Assembly (NCBI GenBank): GCA_017538005.1
Contig: JAFYJR010000130.1
Coordinates: 1-7,665 of the forward strand
Reading direction: 5' to 3'
Origin: Clostridia bacterium
GTDB taxonomy: Bacteria; Bacillota; Clostridia; Oscillospirales; Acutalibacteraceae
Length of the DNA: 7,665 bases
The notes under the pieces were generated by a model, which saw only the letters and a program-made list of their open reading frames with translations, had not been told where the DNA came from and did no database searches. Positions 5,616 through 7,665 of the stretch are shown piece after piece. The first letter of the stretch is position 1, and every line of letters starts with the position of its first letter. Position numbers and translations under genes: made by a program.

Positions 5616-7665
5616 TGGCAGTAAAGAATATCTATATCCAGGGCGCAAGAGAACATAACCTCAAAAGTGTCACGCTGTCCATACCGCGTGACAAATTTGT
5701 TGTATTCACCGGGCTTTCGGGCTCCGGTAAGTCTTCGCTTGCCTTCGACACGATTTACGCCGAGGGTCAGCGCAGGTATATGGAGTCTCTGTCCTCTTAT
5801 GCAAGGCAGTTTTTAGGCCTTATGGAGAAGCCCAAGGTAGAGCTTATTGAGGGACTTTCTCCGGCTATTTCCATTGACCAGAAGACGACTTCAAAGAACC
5901 CGCGTTCAACTGTCGGAACAGTTACCGAGATTTACGATTATATGCGTCTTCTGTACGCGCGAATAGGCATCCCGCACTGCCCGGTCTGCGGCAAGGAAAT
6001 CAAGGCGCAGTCCGTCGATCAGATTGTGGATCAGGTGCTGGATTTGCCCGAAGGTACGAAGATTCAGCTTATGGCGCCCATTGCCAGAGGCAAGAAGGGC
6101 GAGTATACGAAAGAACTTGAGGAATGTGCGAAGAAAGGTTTTGTACGAGCCCGTGTGGACGGGGAAGTGCGCGAACTTTCCGAGAAAATCAAGCTCGACA
6201 AGAACATAAAGCACAAGATTGAGATAATCGTTGACAGACTTGTCATAAAAGACGGAATAAGGACCAGACTCGCGGACTCAATTGAGACCGCATCGGGTCT
6301 TGCAAACGGCATTGTTTTAGTTGATGTAATAGGCGGTTCGGAACTTGAGTTTTCACAGACTTTCGCGTGTCCGGAACACGGCGTTTCGCTCGACAAGCTT
6401 CAGCCCCGTATGTTCTCGTTCAACAACTATTACGGCGCCTGCCCGAAGTGCTCGGGTCTGGGTGAGTATACGACTATTGACGAGGATCTTCTCATACCCG
6501 ACAAGTCGCTCTCGATAAGGGAGGGCGCGCTGAATATTTACGGCTGGACCAATGTCGACGGCGGAACGATGGCCGAGATGTTCTTCGACGGAATTGCCCG
6601 TCACTACGGCTTTTCCATAGATGTTCCGGTCTCTGAGATGAAGAGGGAGGACCTTGATAAGATTCTCTACGGAACACAGGGGGAGAAGATACATTATGTC
6701 CACGACGGACGACACAGTCACTCAGAGTGGAACGGCAAATTTGAGGGTATTATTCCCAACACTCTCCGCCGTTACAATGAGACAAATTCTGAAATTTCGA
6801 GAAGGGCTATAGAACAGATTATGGCTGTTCACGAGTGTGAGGAGTGTCACGGCAAGAGGCTTAATCCGATTTCGCTTGCCGTTACCGTCGGCGGACTTAA
6901 TATTGATGAACTTACCCATCTCTCGGTGGCGGCTGAACTGGACTTCTTTGAAAATCTGAAACTCACAGAGCGTGAGGCGATTATCGCCGAACTTATCCTG
7001 AAAGAAATCAAGTCAAGACTTCGTTTTCTCTGTTCTGTCGGACTTGACTATCTGAACCTCTCGCGAAAGGCGGGAACGCTGTCGGGCGGCGAGTCGCAGA
7101 GAATACGCCTCGCGACTCAGATTGGTTCGTCGCTCATGGGCGTGCTGTATATTCTCGACGAGCCGTCAATAGGTCTTCATCAGCGCGACAACGACAAGCT
7201 CATTGACACTCTGAAAGGTCTCCGCGACCTCGGAAATACACTGATTGTCGTTGAGCACGATGAAGACACGATGCGCGCAGCCGACTATATTGTCGACATC
7301 GGCCCGGGGGCCGGTGTCCACGGAGGAGAGATCGTCTGCGCGGGCACACCGGAACAGATTATGAAATGCAAAGAGTCCGTCACCGGCCAGTTCCTCTCAG
7401 GTAAGAGGAAGATAGCCGTGCCGGAGAGCAGGAGAGCCGGAAACGGCAACTTCCTGACGGTAAAAGGCGCCGCTGAAAACAACCTCAAAAACATTGATGT
7501 ATCAATACCTCTCGGCACTTTTACCTGCGTGACCGGCGTTTCCGGCTCCGGTAAATCCTCACTTGTAAATGAGGTCATCCACGGACACACGCTGTTCGTC
7601 ATCTGGATCGTATTCCTGATGGTGCTCAGTATGGTCGGCATCTTCCAGGGTTATCATCGAAGAGC
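5615..7665 (+). CDS. uvrA: UvrA, excinuclease ABC subunit A (3' end missing)
   Basis: DNA-damage-recognition ATPase of nucleotide excision repair, acting with UvrB and UvrC. About 683 codons are open to the window edge, against about 940 residues for the full family protein. Visible in order: first Walker A GLSGSGKSS (33-41), RRYMESLSSYARQF, the NPRSTVGTVTEIYDY segment, zinc cysteines CPVC (122-125), the UvrB-binding region (about 130-245), CPEHG (252-256), GACPKCSGLG (C276, C279), CEECHGKRL (408-416), the ABC signature LSGGESQRIRLA (489-500), Walker B ILDEPS (D515, E516), VVEHDEDTM, and second Walker A GVSGSGKSS (641-649). The ATG shares one base with the preceding stop (TAATG), with GGAG at 5600-5603 upstream, so translational coupling is likely. 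The frame remains open past residue 654 but the sequence there no longer resembles UvrA. Confidence 0.95.
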   Translation, partial: MAVKNIYIQGAREHNLKSVTLSIPRDKFVVFTGLSGSGKSSLAFDTIYAEGQRRYMESLSSYARQFLGLMEKPKVELIEGLSPAISIDQKTTSKNPRSTVGTVTEIYDYMRLLYARIGIPHCPVCGKEIKAQSVDQIVDQVLDLPEGTKIQLMAPIARGKKGEYTKELEECAKKGFVRARVDGEVRELSEKIKLDKNIKHKIEIIVDRLVIKDGIRTRLADSIETASGLANGIVLVDVIGGSELEFSQTFACPEHGVSLDKLQPRMFSFNNYYGACPKCSGLGEYTTIDEDLLIPDKSLSIREGALNIYGWTNVDGGTMAEMFFDGIARHYGFSIDVPVSEMKREDLDKILYGTQGEKIHYVHDGRHSHSEWNGKFEGIIPNTLRRYNETNSEISRRAIEQIMAVHECEECHGKRLNPISLAVTVGGLNIDELTHLSVAAELDFFENLKLTEREAIIAELILKEIKSRLRFLCSVGLDYLNLSRKAGTLSGGESQRIRLATQIGSSLMGVLYILDEPSIGLHQRDNDKLIDTLKGLRDLGNTLIVVEHDEDTMRAADYIVDIGPGAGVHGGEIVCAGTPEQIMKCKESVTGQFLSGKRKIAVPESRRAGNGNFLTVKGAAENNLKNIDVSIPLGTFTCVTGVSGSGKSSLVNEVIHGHTLFVIWIVFLMVLSMVGIFQGYHRR
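7577..7665 (+). other. Sequence discontinuity inside uvrA: hydrophobic tail of unknown origin
   Basis: After SSLVNEV (residues 648-654), where UvrA normally continues with a polar helix carrying residues such as LYKAL and then a charged segment, the in-frame translation becomes HTLFVIWIVFLMVLSMVG followed by IFQGYHRR. This reads like a transmembrane segment and has no place in UvrA. Base composition does not change visibly. A chimeric join at the contig end is the simplest explanation. The foreign segment is not recognised. Confidence 0.65.

Noticed and set aside
7285..7641. Minus-strand 118-codon open frame near the right edge
   Set aside because: It lies opposite uvrA codons for the region before and across the second Walker A motif, and has no convincing RBS or recognisable domain.

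Overview
The window looks like chromosomal DNA from an anaerobic Gram-positive bacterium of the Clostridia. This is an inference from gene content: a VTC/DUF4956/Cthe_2159-type gene cluster, a lipoprotein with a Firmicute-style lipobox, strong AAGGAG-type ribosome binding sites, TTG start use and moderate GC. No rRNA, tRNA, CRISPR array or mobile element was seen.

Left end (1-860, minus strand): the 5' part of a TrpB2-type tryptophan synthase beta subunit gene runs off the window. Its leader holds a complete candidate attenuator: a promoter, a 29-codon leader peptide with tandem Trp codons, a stem flanking those codons, an alternative antiterminator pairing, and a strong intrinsic terminator just before the trpB2 ribosome binding site. 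This is the clearest regulatory discovery in the window.

Middle (860-5150, plus strand): a divergent extended -10 promoter precedes a seven-helix membrane protein with a DUF218 (YdcF/ElyC/SanA) domain. After an 83-base gap comes a tight three-gene cluster: a VTC/CYTH-fold polyphosphate-polymerase-like protein, a DUF4956 membrane protein and a Cthe_2159-like beta-helix surface lipoprotein. The first gene's ribosome binding site is buried in an 11-bp perfect hairpin. A strong hairpin after the lipoprotein closes the cluster. Together the three genes suggest a cytoplasmic polyanion-binding enzyme, a membrane partner and an exported glycan-binding protein; their joint role is not established.

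Right end (5150-7665, plus strand): an 18-bp palindrome and a good sigma-A-type promoter precede a short DtxR/MntR-family metal-dependent repressor. Its stop codon overlaps the start of uvrA (TAATG), so metal sensing and nucleotide excision repair are likely co-transcribed. UvrA reads as a normal family member through its second Walker A motif. In the last ~90 bases the frame stays open but the protein turns into an unrelated hydrophobic sequence, which suggests a chimeric contig end or, less likely, a real rearrangement.
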